A DNA stretch of 64,000 bases from a bacterium (GTDB lineage: Bacteria; UBP6; UBA1177): positions 1 to 64,000 of the forward strand of contig JAFQZM010000035.1 of the NCBI GenBank assembly GCA_017405875.1, read 5' to 3'. Below the pieces are notes generated by a model, which was not told where the DNA came from, ran no database searches, and saw nothing but the letters and a program-made list of their open reading frames with translations. Positions 50,689-59,208 of the stretch are shown here, piece after piece. The translations under genes were made by a program, and so were the position numbers. Position 1 is the first letter of the stretch; every line of letters starts with the position of its first letter.

Positions 50689-51954
50689 ATGAAAAAAGTG
50701 CTTTTTTGTAACCTGCTGTTTTTAATGGTTTTTTGCTTTGTTTCGTGCGCGACCGTGGCAAAAACGGAAAATTATGAAAATATAAGAAAAAATTCATCCG
50801 CCGCTTTTGCCGAACTTGAAGGAAAAGAGCCGGCTGCATCTGAGGAAAACCGTACCGTAGAAACTGCTTTTGACGAGGCCGGAAGCGGTGAAGAACCTCT
50901 TTTTGCGGCGGTCCTCAAGGGAACCGGAACGGGTGAAGACGAAAAATCGGCTAAAAACGACGCTTTGTCGCAGCTCGCAAATTCGATAGTTGCCGACATA
51001 GTTTCCAAAACAGTGATAACGCAGGAGGAGCGCGACGGCAAATATACCGAATCGCTTAAAAACGACATACTTATCCGCTCGAATGTCTTTCTGAAAGGAG
51101 TTCTTTTCACAAAACCTGCAAAAAAGGAGGGATTTGTCGAAGTAACGGCGTTTATGACGCAGAATTCGATAGTAAATACGATAACTTATCTTCTGAAAAC
51201 CATGCCGGAAGACATCGAGACGCTTTCTCCTGAAAAGTATGACGACGTTCTCACGATGATTTATCTTTCATATTCGCTGCTTTATGCCGTAAGCGAGAGG
51301 CAGGTTCCTGAAAGAGAAAAGTATATTGCGGCGCTGAGTGCTCTGAAAGCCGAAATAGAAAAGCTCGCTTCTCATGGTTCTATATATTTTCAGACTGCTT
51401 CCGATGCAAAAGGCAATGTTGAAATCGACGGAAAATCATACGAACTCAACAAAAAGATTTTTCTTAAACCGGCCAACTACAAATTTTCAGTAAAATTGGA
51501 TGGTTACAGAAATATAAACGGGGCTGTAAATCTTTTTAAAGGAGACAAAAAATTCGTCGAAATTCCCCTCGTTCCGGAACTTGCCGGTAATCATGAAATA
51601 TTTTTGAAAGTCGAAAGTCAGGTCGAAATGACCGGAGAAATCGAAAAGGCGCTTCTTGATTTCGGCATTGTTCCGACTCAGAAAGAAGAACTTCCGCATA
51701 AAGTCGCCGTTGTCGTCAAAACCGCTTCAGTCCAGGTCGAAGGCTATGAAAGAATGACGGTTTCTGTTGATATCGAGACATTTAAAAACGGAGAAAAATT
51801 CAAGATCGCGCACTATGACCACAAACCTTTTTTTGTTACCGCGCAAAATAAAAATGAAAAGGTGAAGGACGAGAGCCGGAAAGTCGCTCTTGCGGTCGTA
51901 AAAAAGTTCCTTTCCTCAATAGATCTCAAAGCGTTTTTCGACGTGCCGGAGTAA
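50689..51954 (+). CDS. LPP20-like lipoprotein with PEGA-like domain
   Basis: A 421-aa lipoprotein, lipobox FVS|C (Cys20). After an acidic linker comes the LPP20-like motif LKGTGTGEDEKSAKNDALSQ near 76-95. A helical region follows, then a PEGA-like beta domain near 240-285 (GNVEIDGKSYELNKKIFLKP, NYKFSVKLDGY). A C-terminal domain ends VVKKFLSSIDLKAFFDVPE. PEGA domains are typical of bacterial surface proteins, often facing the outer membrane. 7 bp after the 49479 gene, so clearly operonic. Confidence 0.65.
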   Translation: MKKVLFCNLLFLMVFCFVSCATVAKTENYENIRKNSSAAFAELEGKEPAASEENRTVETAFDEAGSGEEPLFAAVLKGTGTGEDEKSAKNDALSQLANSIVADIVSKTVITQEERDGKYTESLKNDILIRSNVFLKGVLFTKPAKKEGFVEVTAFMTQNSIVNTITYLLKTMPEDIETLSPEKYDDVLTMIYLSYSLLYAVSERQVPEREKYIAALSALKAEIEKLASHGSIYFQTASDAKGNVEIDGKSYELNKKIFLKPANYKFSVKLDGYRNINGAVNLFKGDKKFVEIPLVPELAGNHEIFLKVESQVEMTGEIEKALLDFGIVPTQKEELPHKVAVVVKTASVQVEGYERMTVSVDIETFKNGEKFKIAHYDHKPFFVTAQNKNEKVKDESRKVALAVVKKFLSSIDLKAFFDVPE

Positions 51955-51965
51955 GAAAATATTCC

Positions 51966-51993
51966 TTGAAATTTTTGCAAAAATCGTTAAAAT
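51966..51993 (+). promoter_or_regulatory. Promoter of the lipoprotein-rsfS-rlmH unit
   Basis: TTGAAA (51966-51971), 16 bp, TAAAAT (51988-51993), 29 bp before ATG 52023. Confidence 0.5.
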
Positions 51994-52022
51994 ACTGCGT
52001 TTTTTTGTTTTATAGGTGAGAA

Positions 52023-53003
52023 ATGAAGAAAATTTTGTGTTGTTTTGCCGCTCTTTTGATGATTGTTTCGTGTTCGGGAAACAGTGAAAATGTCGAAAGC
52101 AAGTGGCGCGTCATAAATGAAGAGACTTACGAACCGAAGATAGACGAAAGTCAGCTTTACACTTCGCTTGACGAACTTGAAAAGCTGATTGTCGCTCCGG
52201 TTTCCTATTTCCGCGACAAAAACGGGATTTACTCGTTTTCCCAGAGTGTCGATTACGAGACGGTTTCTGTTATAAAAACTGCTGCGGAAGACGGAGAAAA
52301 CGAAAAGACGACCGAAAGAAAGCTCTCTCTGCATGAAAGTTCAAAGTATAAAAGCGACAAGTCAGGCAACTTTTCTATGAGTTACCAGAACAGCAAAAAC
52401 GAAGGCTGGGATATAATCTGGAGAAACAACTTTTTTTACCGCAAACAGTTCGGCGGCGAATTTACGAAAACTTTCAGCATGGGGGAACACGTTACGCTCC
52501 GAGACAACCTTTTCGGCGCGATTCCTTCGATTTATCTCATGCTCCGCGACCACGCTTCGATAGAATCGGAAAAAGGCTGGAAGGTAGGCGGATTCAAAGG
52601 TCATCTCGTAACGATAGTGTTCAGCGATAAAAAAACTGACCGCGCCGCACTTCCCGAAAAGAAGTATCTCCAGAATCTTCAGGGTACCGAGGAAATGCGT
52701 GACGACTCTCTTATCGCAGGTCTCTCCGGCAAAAAGAAAGATCATATTAAAGGAAAAATGACGGTTTTCGTCGCTCTTGACGGAACGGTCGCCGAAATGA
52801 AAATTGAAGAACTTTCGTTCAGATTCACCGATGAAGACGTAACTTTCGGCATCAAAGGAGTGCGCACACTTTCGACTGATTTCGCCGAAACGATCCTCGA
52901 ACCTGAGTACAACGAGGAATACCACAGAAGAACGCTTGATTCTTCGGTAAACATAATGAAGAAAAAGTCAGAAAAAAAGGAAGAAAAACATGACGAAGAA
53001 TGA
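52023..53003 (+). CDS. Lipoprotein of unknown function
   Basis: A 326-aa lipoprotein, lipobox IVS|C (Cys17). The mature protein is rich in beta-strands, charged residues and Ser, with a C-terminal Lys/Glu-rich tail (KKKSEKKEEK). Strand pattern (FSQSVDYETVSV, GNFSMSYQNSKNEGWDIIWRNNFFYRKQ, GKMTVFVALDGTVAEMKIEELSF) suggests a lipocalin- or LolA-like lipid-binding barrel, but I cannot name a family. It overlaps rsfS by 14 bp, so expression is coupled to RsfS-RlmH although the function is likely separate. Confidence 0.6.
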   Translation: MKKILCCFAALLMIVSCSGNSENVESKWRVINEETYEPKIDESQLYTSLDELEKLIVAPVSYFRDKNGIYSFSQSVDYETVSVIKTAAEDGENEKTTERKLSLHESSKYKSDKSGNFSMSYQNSKNEGWDIIWRNNFFYRKQFGGEFTKTFSMGEHVTLRDNLFGAIPSIYLMLRDHASIESEKGWKVGGFKGHLVTIVFSDKKTDRAALPEKKYLQNLQGTEEMRDDSLIAGLSGKKKDHIKGKMTVFVALDGTVAEMKIEELSFRFTDEDVTFGIKGVRTLSTDFAETILEPEYNEEYHRRTLDSSVNIMKKKSEKKEEKHDEE

Positions 53004-53343
53004 AAAATTAGAGACGGTTCTCCGCACGCTTTCCGATAAAAAGGGCGTTAACATCATGGCTTTCGATGTTGATAAAAAGTCAGGTTATACCGATTTCATC
53101 GTGTTTGTGACGGGAACAAGCACGCAGCACAATACGACTATGGCGGATTCGCTTATGTGTGAACTCAAAAACGCCGGATTTGCAAAACCGCTTGTTGAAG
53201 GCGAGACGAGCGCGAAGTGGATTCTGGTCGATGCCGGAAGCGTCGTAGTCAACATCATGCTTGAAGAACTGCGCGACTACTATTCTCTGGAAGATATCTG
53301 GTCAGGCTGCGCGAAAGTTGACGTAAGTTCTTATATTCAGTAA
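52990..53343 (+). CDS. rsfS: Ribosome silencing factor RsfS
   Basis: A 117-aa RsfS/Iojap-family protein that binds L14 on the large ribosomal subunit and blocks subunit joining when nutrients are scarce. YTDFIVFVTGTSTQH, VEGETSAKWILVDAGSVVVNIM and REYY/RDYYSLEDIWS segments match. It starts inside the upstream lipoprotein gene and overlaps rlmH by 1 bp (TAATG), a common rsfS-rlmH pairing. Confidence 0.93.
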   Translation: MTKNEKLETVLRTLSDKKGVNIMAFDVDKKSGYTDFIVFVTGTSTQHNTTMADSLMCELKNAGFAKPLVEGETSAKWILVDAGSVVVNIMLEELRDYYSLEDIWSGCAKVDVSSYIQ

Positions 53344-53774
53344 TGAAAATCACTCTAATCGTTGTCGGAAAACTCAAAAGTCAGTTCAAGGAAATCGATG
53401 ATTTTTTCCAGAAAAGGATAAAAATCTATTCTCCCCTTGAAGTGATCGAACTGAAAGAGCGTAACGATCTTGAACTTGAAACTGAAAGCATAATAAAATC
53501 AATACCAACGAATTCTTTTGTCATCGCTTTGCGCGAAACAGGAAAGTCGATGGATTCACTTGCTTTTGCAAAACTTTTAAGCGAAAAATCGGTCTCTCAC
53601 GGATCAATCTGCTTTGTGATAGGCGGAGCATACGGCTTCGGCGATATCAAAGAGGACCTCGCTCTTTCGATTGCGCCGTGGACTCTGCCGCATCAGCTTG
53701 CCAGGATCAACATTCTTGAGCAGATCTACCGCGGACTTTCGATAAACAGCGGCTCAGGTTATCACCACGGGTAA
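53343..53774 (+). CDS. rlmH: 23S rRNA pseudouridine-1915 N3-methyltransferase RlmH
   Basis: A 143-aa SPOUT methyltransferase acting on pseudouridine 1915 of 23S rRNA. MKITLIVVGKLK, ALRETGKSMDS, FVIGGAYGF and LPHQLARINILEQIYRGLSI are standard. The C-terminus ends in YHHG instead of the usual YH(K/R). It overlaps the end of rsfS by one base. Confidence 0.94.
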   Translation: MKITLIVVGKLKSQFKEIDDFFQKRIKIYSPLEVIELKERNDLELETESIIKSIPTNSFVIALRETGKSMDSLAFAKLLSEKSVSHGSICFVIGGAYGFGDIKEDLALSIAPWTLPHQLARINILEQIYRGLSINSGSGYHHG

Positions 53775-53787
53775 ACAAGCGTTTTTA

Positions 53788-53859
53788 GGCGCCGCCACTA
53801 AGGTCCCTAGGGTCCTTAAGGTCCTTAAAGTCCTTAAAGTCCTTAAGGATAGCGGCGCC
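53788..53859. repeat. 9-bp minisatellite inside an 8-bp inverted repeat
   Basis: GGCGCCGC (53788-53795) and GCGGCGCC (53852-53859) bracket five copies of a nonamer (GGTCCCTAG, GGTCCTTAA, GGTCCTTAA, AGTCCTTAA, AGTCCTTAA; 53802-53846). The unit itself is nearly self-complementary (AAGGTCCTT-like). This makes a long cruciform/hairpin in the gap between rlmH and the transglycosylase gene. Confidence 0.85.
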
Positions 53860-53868
53860 ATAAAATTG

Positions 53869-53896
53869 TTGAAAAATAATCTCATTTCCTTAATAT
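53869..53896 (+). promoter_or_regulatory. Promoter of the lytic transglycosylase gene
   Basis: TTGAAA (53869-53874), 16 bp, TAATAT (53891-53896), 24 bp before ATG 53921. It lies just past the minisatellite, whose arms could affect it. Confidence 0.5.
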
Positions 53897-53920
53897 TGCC
53901 AGGATTTTGATGAGGTTCGC

Positions 53921-56290
53921 ATGAAACCGTCCTTTCTTGTTCTGTTTTCATTTTTGTTTTTCACTTTTCCGCTGTTTTCATACCACGACTGTCTGAATGA
54001 CGAAAATGTAACGGAGGCCTGCATCAGAGAGCTTTTCAAGGCGAACGAATTTGCCCTCGCCGCATCGCATATCGACAAGGCGGAGTTTGCCTCAAAAACC
54101 GATTCGACGATACTGAAGATCGAGCTCCTTCTCAAACTCGCAAGGTATGACGAGACCGAAAAACTGATCAATACTCTGCCGAACGACATCAGGAACACGC
54201 TTTACTACAAAATGATCCTCGTCAAGACTTTTATTGCGCGGAAGCGCTTCAATCAGGCTCTTGAGATAATCGATGAGATCAAAAGTTCGTATCAGATCTA
54301 CTATCTTTTCAGCGATCTTGAGTGCATAAAAGGCGATATAGCGCTTTACAGGAAACAGTATGATTCGGCGATCGAATTTTACGACAGATGTCTCGACGCG
54401 CAGGATAACGGTGCGGCCGCTTTCAACAGGATCCTTGCTCTGGAAAAAAACGGCGAGCCGCAGGCCGCGTTTCTTAAGGATTATGTTGAATACATCGATA
54501 GTTACGGTTCTCTTTCGTGGAAACCGCAGATCGTTGAGAGGCTCGTAAAACTCAAGAAAAACAAAGGTGTGCCGAACTCATCTTCGCCTTATTACGTGAG
54601 ATGGCTTTCGATAATGCGGCGCGAAAACAGACTTTCGCAGTTTTTCAGCGATGAATACCTGACTCTCCCGCATCCCGCAAACCTTGAAATTGCCGACTAT
54701 CTCGTCGCCGCGAAACGCTATTCCGACGCGCTGAAAATGCTTGACGAAGCTCTTTCAAAGCAGACCAAAGCGAATGATGCGAAGTATAAACTCGTAAATA
54801 AAAAATACAGGATATTGAATCAGGCTGGGCGCGAAGTGGAAGCGGCCGATTTTCTGCTTAAATCGTCGGATGAGTTTGCCGGGACGCAGAAAGACAGGAT
54901 GAAATTTCTCTCGGCTCTGGTCTACTTTGAAAACGGCATGGCGGAAAAGAGCAAGGAGATTCTGAGCGGAATAGTCGCAATGAAGCAGAATTCCAAATAT
55001 TTTATGCTTTCGCTTTATAAGCTCGGGCTCATCTATCTTTTTGAAGGAAACGACCTCTACGCCTTCACAATGTGGTCGGAATTTCTGCTTTCCGAAAAGG
55101 TAAACTGCGACAAATTCGTTGACGGGAAGGGAAGTTATGAGGCGATAAGCGGGCTTACCGCGCTTCTCGACAGGATAAACGGCTACTGCGCCGCGCTGTC
55201 TGACGTCAATTTCAAGTGTTCTGTCGATGAAAACGGCATTTCCGAAAGTGTCAGCAGCTTCATTTCATACTACGATTTCACATATTTCCACATAATCGAG
55301 CGTGATGAATTCAAAAAGAAGCCCGATTTCAGCAATGTTTCGGCAACTTCGCAGAAGTGGCTTGCAAACAGAGTCGAAAACAGTGCGACGAAAGAGGAGT
55401 TCATCGACTCTCTGAACCAGCTTCCGCCAAAAATCAAAAAGCGCGAGCCGGCAGTTATGATCGATCTTTTTCTTAAGGCTGATGACTTTGACGGAGTTGA
55501 ATTTTATGTCGATATGATGCGCATCTACACATCTTACAACGAGGCAAAACACGCGAAAAACGCTTCTTCAATGAAGGTTCCGATGCCTGAAGCGCAGATA
55601 ATTGACGAATTTTCATCGAACTACAAGGAAATCCTTTCAAAAATCCACCTTGTCTACAACAAGTTTTTCAAAAAAACGGCGAAAGTGACGAGCTACTACT
55701 ACAACCAGCTTAACACCGATCTCACATATTCGCCGCACTACGGCAAAAAAGAGGAGTGGCGTCTGCTTTATCCGACGCCTTACCTCGAAGTCGTCCTTAA
55801 ACTTGCAGGAGAATTCAATGTTCCCGTGCAGCTAATCTATTCGATAATGCGCGCCGAAACTTACTACAGGGAGTCGCTTTCATCGAATGTCGGAGCTCTC
55901 GGACTAATGCAGATAATGCCGCAGACATTCGAAAAAATCAGCAAATTCGGCGGGATAAAGATAAAAGACCCGATGGATCCGTATGACAGCATGAAGGCAT
56001 CGGTCTGGTATCTTTCAAAACTTCTAAAGCGCTTCGATAACAACCTTATTGCAGCTACTGCCGCATACAATGCAGGTCCGCACAATGTTTCCGACTGGAT
56101 TTCGCGCTACGGCGGGAAAGAAGCCTATCTTTTTGTCGAAATGATTCCCTACAAAGAGACGCGCGACTACGTCAAAAAGGTCATGCGCTTCTACATGATT
56201 TACAGCTATATCTACGAAGACGAATTCTTCAATGTCGGTCTTAACGGCGTTTATGATGTTAACGAAAACCGTGATGTTGTAAATTTCTGA
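53921..56290 (+). CDS. Soluble lytic murein transglycosylase (Slt-like, TPR-rich)
   Basis: A 789-aa secreted enzyme; signal peptide ends PLFSYH. Residues about 25-600 are helical, TPR-like repeats forming the U-shaped or ring domain of Slt70. The C-terminal catalytic domain has Glu646 in RAETYYRES, GLMQIMPQT, and AATAAYNAGP, the family 1A motifs. It cleaves peptidoglycan between MurNAc and GlcNAc to give 1,6-anhydro products, for wall recycling or envelope assembly. It is longer than E. coli Slt (618 mature residues). Monocistronic. Confidence 0.9.
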   Translation: MKPSFLVLFSFLFFTFPLFSYHDCLNDENVTEACIRELFKANEFALAASHIDKAEFASKTDSTILKIELLLKLARYDETEKLINTLPNDIRNTLYYKMILVKTFIARKRFNQALEIIDEIKSSYQIYYLFSDLECIKGDIALYRKQYDSAIEFYDRCLDAQDNGAAAFNRILALEKNGEPQAAFLKDYVEYIDSYGSLSWKPQIVERLVKLKKNKGVPNSSSPYYVRWLSIMRRENRLSQFFSDEYLTLPHPANLEIADYLVAAKRYSDALKMLDEALSKQTKANDAKYKLVNKKYRILNQAGREVEAADFLLKSSDEFAGTQKDRMKFLSALVYFENGMAEKSKEILSGIVAMKQNSKYFMLSLYKLGLIYLFEGNDLYAFTMWSEFLLSEKVNCDKFVDGKGSYEAISGLTALLDRINGYCAALSDVNFKCSVDENGISESVSSFISYYDFTYFHIIERDEFKKKPDFSNVSATSQKWLANRVENSATKEEFIDSLNQLPPKIKKREPAVMIDLFLKADDFDGVEFYVDMMRIYTSYNEAKHAKNASSMKVPMPEAQIIDEFSSNYKEILSKIHLVYNKFFKKTAKVTSYYYNQLNTDLTYSPHYGKKEEWRLLYPTPYLEVVLKLAGEFNVPVQLIYSIMRAETYYRESLSSNVGALGLMQIMPQTFEKISKFGGIKIKDPMDPYDSMKASVWYLSKLLKRFDNNLIAATAAYNAGPHNVSDWISRYGGKEAYLFVEMIPYKETRDYVKKVMRFYMIYSYIYEDEFFNVGLNGVYDVNENRDVVNF

Positions 56291-56317
56291 TTTTGATAAA
56301 ATAAATCAAATTTATAT

Positions 56318-56345
56318 TTGACAAATTTCTTTTTGTGAGTAATGG
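56318..56345 (+). promoter_or_regulatory. Possible promoter of the beta-helix lipoprotein pair
   Basis: A consensus TTGACA (56318-56323), 16 bp, then a weak TAATGG (56340-56345), 41 bp before ATG 56387. Confidence 0.4.
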
Positions 56346-56386
56346 ATAACCGTTGTATTGTTGTTTGTTAATGTGTGGTGAAGTTT

Positions 56387-57424
56387 ATGATTGTTCTTAT
56401 TTTTATTCTTGTTTTATTGATTTCGTGTTCACAGAATGTTTCTCTTGATTATGATTTGCCCGAAGAGTGCGGCGGAAAGTGCTATGCGGCGCATGACATC
56501 AATTCTCTGCAGGATGCGCTTGTCAATTCAGCTGCTGCTTTTTCAAACTGCGTATGCTTAGGCAGCGGAGTTTTTGAAGGTTCGGTAACTGTTGCGAAAC
56601 CGCTTCGCGTCTTTGGCAGGAAAGACGGCTCGACTTATTTGAAAAGTCTTGCAATTTCAGATACTTCAGGAGTGTTTCTGCGCGATTTTTCCTTTAAAAA
56701 TATATCTAGCGATTCGGCGGCGCTTTTTATTTCGGGAAGTTCTGTTGAAATGGAAAATATCTCTTTTTCGGGAGTAAGCGCGAGTTCCGTTTTCGGCGGC
56801 AGGGGAATCGTGATTTCGGGCAGAGAATCCGAGGTTTTGATAAAAAATTCAAAAATGGAGCGTACTGACGGAACGGGAATTCTGATAAACGGCGCGCACA
56901 AAGTGACTTTGGAAAACGTCGATCTTTCAAAATGCGGTTTTGCCGCTCTCTGGGCACAGAACAACAGCGGAAACAGAGGCGTTTTGTCTGTTTCAGGCGC
57001 TGCTTTTTCAGATAACGGTGCGGCTGCAGTCGAAATTTTGGGGAACACTGCCATTAAAATTTCAGAAAGTTCCATCGAAGGAGTTAGAAAAAGAGATGTT
57101 ATGCTTGAAAGCGTGGGTGACGGAATCGTCGTGAAAAACTCTTTTCTTGCGGAAGCGGGCTCTGTAACGATTGAAAACAGCTCGATCAGCGGTTTTGCGA
57201 GAGCGGGAATAATTCTCGACGGAGTTGATGGTTCTGCTTCTGCAGGCGTAACATTCGAAAATCTTTCTGTTTTTTCAGAACAGGGAAGCTTCGGGCTTGT
57301 CGTGCAGAATGCAACAGAAGAAGCCTCTCTGCGTGAAGGGATAACACGGAACGATTTTTTGTCAGCCGACATAAAGCGTGACGAAGAACTTTTTATAATC
57401 GATACTTTCTTTGAGCTGCAATGA
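56387..57424 (+). CDS. Right-handed beta-helix lipoprotein 1
   Basis: A 345-aa lipoprotein, lipobox LIS|C (Cys14). After a Cys-rich N-terminal piece (ECGGKCYAA) the protein is a ladder of short strands (GIVISGRESEVLIKN, GILINGAHKVTLENVDLSKCG, GIVVKNSFL) typical of pectate-lyase-like parallel beta-helices. Such folds often bind or cleave polysaccharide; no catalytic site is identified. ATG 56387 has GGTGAAG upstream; the GTG at 56375 lacks a site. It overlaps the next gene by ATGA. Confidence 0.75.
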   Translation: MIVLIFILVLLISCSQNVSLDYDLPEECGGKCYAAHDINSLQDALVNSAAAFSNCVCLGSGVFEGSVTVAKPLRVFGRKDGSTYLKSLAISDTSGVFLRDFSFKNISSDSAALFISGSSVEMENISFSGVSASSVFGGRGIVISGRESEVLIKNSKMERTDGTGILINGAHKVTLENVDLSKCGFAALWAQNNSGNRGVLSVSGAAFSDNGAAAVEILGNTAIKISESSIEGVRKRDVMLESVGDGIVVKNSFLAEAGSVTIENSSISGFARAGIILDGVDGSASAGVTFENLSVFSEQGSFGLVVQNATEEASLREGITRNDFLSADIKRDEELFIIDTFFELQ

Positions 57425-59115
57425 TAGTGTTTGTTATTGTTTTTATTGCGTTTTCTCTCTTTTCGTGCGGCGGGGCTTCCGAAAATGTTACGGAAGGAAA
57501 TGAGGATTTTGATGAAATTCCAGATGAGGCGGCTGAAGAGTGCGCTGAAAACGCCGTCTTATATCAAAAGCCTGAACTGCCTGAAAAGCCTGAGATTCCT
57601 GAAATAAAAAAATACGACAGAAATTCTGACTGCATTCCTCTGCCTGAAGCGGAAAACGGAAAACTGATTTTGGGCGAAGGGTGTTTTTCAGGCTGCATCA
57701 AAGCGGAAAAAGAGCTTTATATTTCAGGAAAGGGTGCAGAAAACACGATGATTGTCTGTAATGATGAAGAAAATCAGGCTGTTATTGAAGTCGCACAAAA
57801 TGCTGAAATTACTTTGGAAAATCTTTCTCTTTCGGGCAAGGTCCGCTGTATTTTTGCCGGAAACGGAAGCAGGACAACTGTTACAAAGAGCGTTCTTTCG
57901 CACTGCACGAAAGGGGGGATAAACATCTGCCCCGATGAGGCGGGCTGCCGAGCTGATCTTACGGTCACTGACAGTTTTATAGGCGATATCGACGAAGCTG
58001 CATCAGGGATAAGTTACGGAATTTCTTTCGGAAACGGCAGTTTGAGCGTTTCGGGAAGCGAAATAACGGGTGTCAATTCTTTCGGAATAGCGGTCTGGGG
58101 CGAAAGCGGCAATTCAAACAAAATAAATATAGAAAATTCCGTGATTTCAGGCGTTTTCGGTGGACTCAGAAGTTATGAAGGACACGGCTTTTATGCAGAA
58201 AATTCAGCCGACATAACAATAAAGAAGAGCTTGATTTCCGATACTGCGACTTCATTTATTTTAGTCTCTTCTGAAAGTGACGAAATAAATTTAAAACTCA
58301 TTGATTTTACTGCTGAAAACATGCTTGAAACATTGGAAGAGCAGGGGGGCATCGTTCTTGACGGAAAGGTGAACAGCTGCTTTGAGCGGGTTTCAATAGA
58401 AAATAGCAGGGGAAACGGTGTTTTTTCGCGCGGAGCGGTGCTTTATGCCGAAGATCTGGCTGTAAAATCGGTTTTTTCGGATGGTCTTGGAGAGAACGGT
58501 TTTGCTTTGCAGCTTGTTGACGGAAGTGAAAGTTTTATAAAACGTCTTTCTGTAAATTCTGCTGAAAAGGCTGGTATCCTGCTTGACGGAGCGTGCAGTG
58601 CCGACATTGAAGATTTTGAAATTGTTTCAACGAAATCAGATAGTTATACTGGAGAATTCGGAGTGGGTGCGGCAATTCAGGATGGTGCAAATGCCGTAAT
58701 GAAAAACGGACTTTTTTCAGAAAACAGAGAAACGGGAATACTTGCAGTAAGTGCTGAAATTTCTTTGGAAAATATTGAAATCAAAAATACTCTGCCGCGC
58801 AAATGCACGGAAACTGAAAGCTGCGTTTTTGCTCCGAAAACCGATTTTGGTCACGGAATATCGCTCTATTCTTCATCACTTCTCAGATTCGATTCAATGA
58901 CACTTTTCAACAACAACAACGGTTTGAATATCGCCGATTCCGAAGTCAGAAGTTTCGGTTCGAAAAAGCTCTTATTCGGGAACAATATGACAGCTGTTAA
59001 TGCTTGGAATATAAGTGATTTCAACATGTTGGAAGAGAATCTTTCAAGTTCGTCGTTTTGCGGCAACGGCTCTGTTTTCACTTCCGATTCGCAACCTGTG
59101 AGGGATGCTCTGTAA
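57421..59115 (+). CDS. Right-handed beta-helix lipoprotein 2
   Basis: A 564-aa paralogue-like lipoprotein, lipobox LFS|C (Cys16), then a Glu/Pro-rich linker (PELPEKPEIPEIKK, about 51-64). The N-terminal piece (CFSGCIKAEKELYISGKGAENTMIVC) resembles the start of a DUF1565-type beta-helix. The rest is a parallel beta-helix with repeated GISFGNGSLSVSGSEI, GIVLDGKVN and GILLDGACS rungs. Presumably on the cell surface. ATGA overlap with the previous gene shows translational coupling. Confidence 0.75.
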   Translation: MIVFVIVFIAFSLFSCGGASENVTEGNEDFDEIPDEAAEECAENAVLYQKPELPEKPEIPEIKKYDRNSDCIPLPEAENGKLILGEGCFSGCIKAEKELYISGKGAENTMIVCNDEENQAVIEVAQNAEITLENLSLSGKVRCIFAGNGSRTTVTKSVLSHCTKGGINICPDEAGCRADLTVTDSFIGDIDEAASGISYGISFGNGSLSVSGSEITGVNSFGIAVWGESGNSNKINIENSVISGVFGGLRSYEGHGFYAENSADITIKKSLISDTATSFILVSSESDEINLKLIDFTAENMLETLEEQGGIVLDGKVNSCFERVSIENSRGNGVFSRGAVLYAEDLAVKSVFSDGLGENGFALQLVDGSESFIKRLSVNSAEKAGILLDGACSADIEDFEIVSTKSDSYTGEFGVGAAIQDGANAVMKNGLFSENRETGILAVSAEISLENIEIKNTLPRKCTETESCVFAPKTDFGHGISLYSSSLLRFDSMTLFNNNNGLNIADSEVRSFGSKKLLFGNNMTAVNAWNISDFNMLEENLSSSSFCGNGSVFTSDSQPVRDAL

Positions 59116-59139
59116 AGTTAAAAAAATGAAATTTTTCAG

Positions 59140-59167
59140 TTGACACGACGAGAAAAGAGCATAATAT
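59140..59167 (+). promoter_or_regulatory. Promoter of the Asp-rich lipoprotein/TSP3 protein unit
   Basis: TTGACA (59140-59145), 16 bp, TAATAT (59162-59167), 41 bp before ATG 59209. GGAGG lies at 59198-59202. Confidence 0.65.
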
Positions 59168-59208
59168 TTCCTGTTGCTTTTAAATAATCAGTTTACGGAG
59201 GTTCCGCA

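Noticed and set aside
53754-53951. Short minus-strand frame with LRT tripeptide repeats
   Set aside because: It is the translation of the 9-bp minisatellite. No ribosome site or family match, so a DNA repeat rather than a protein.
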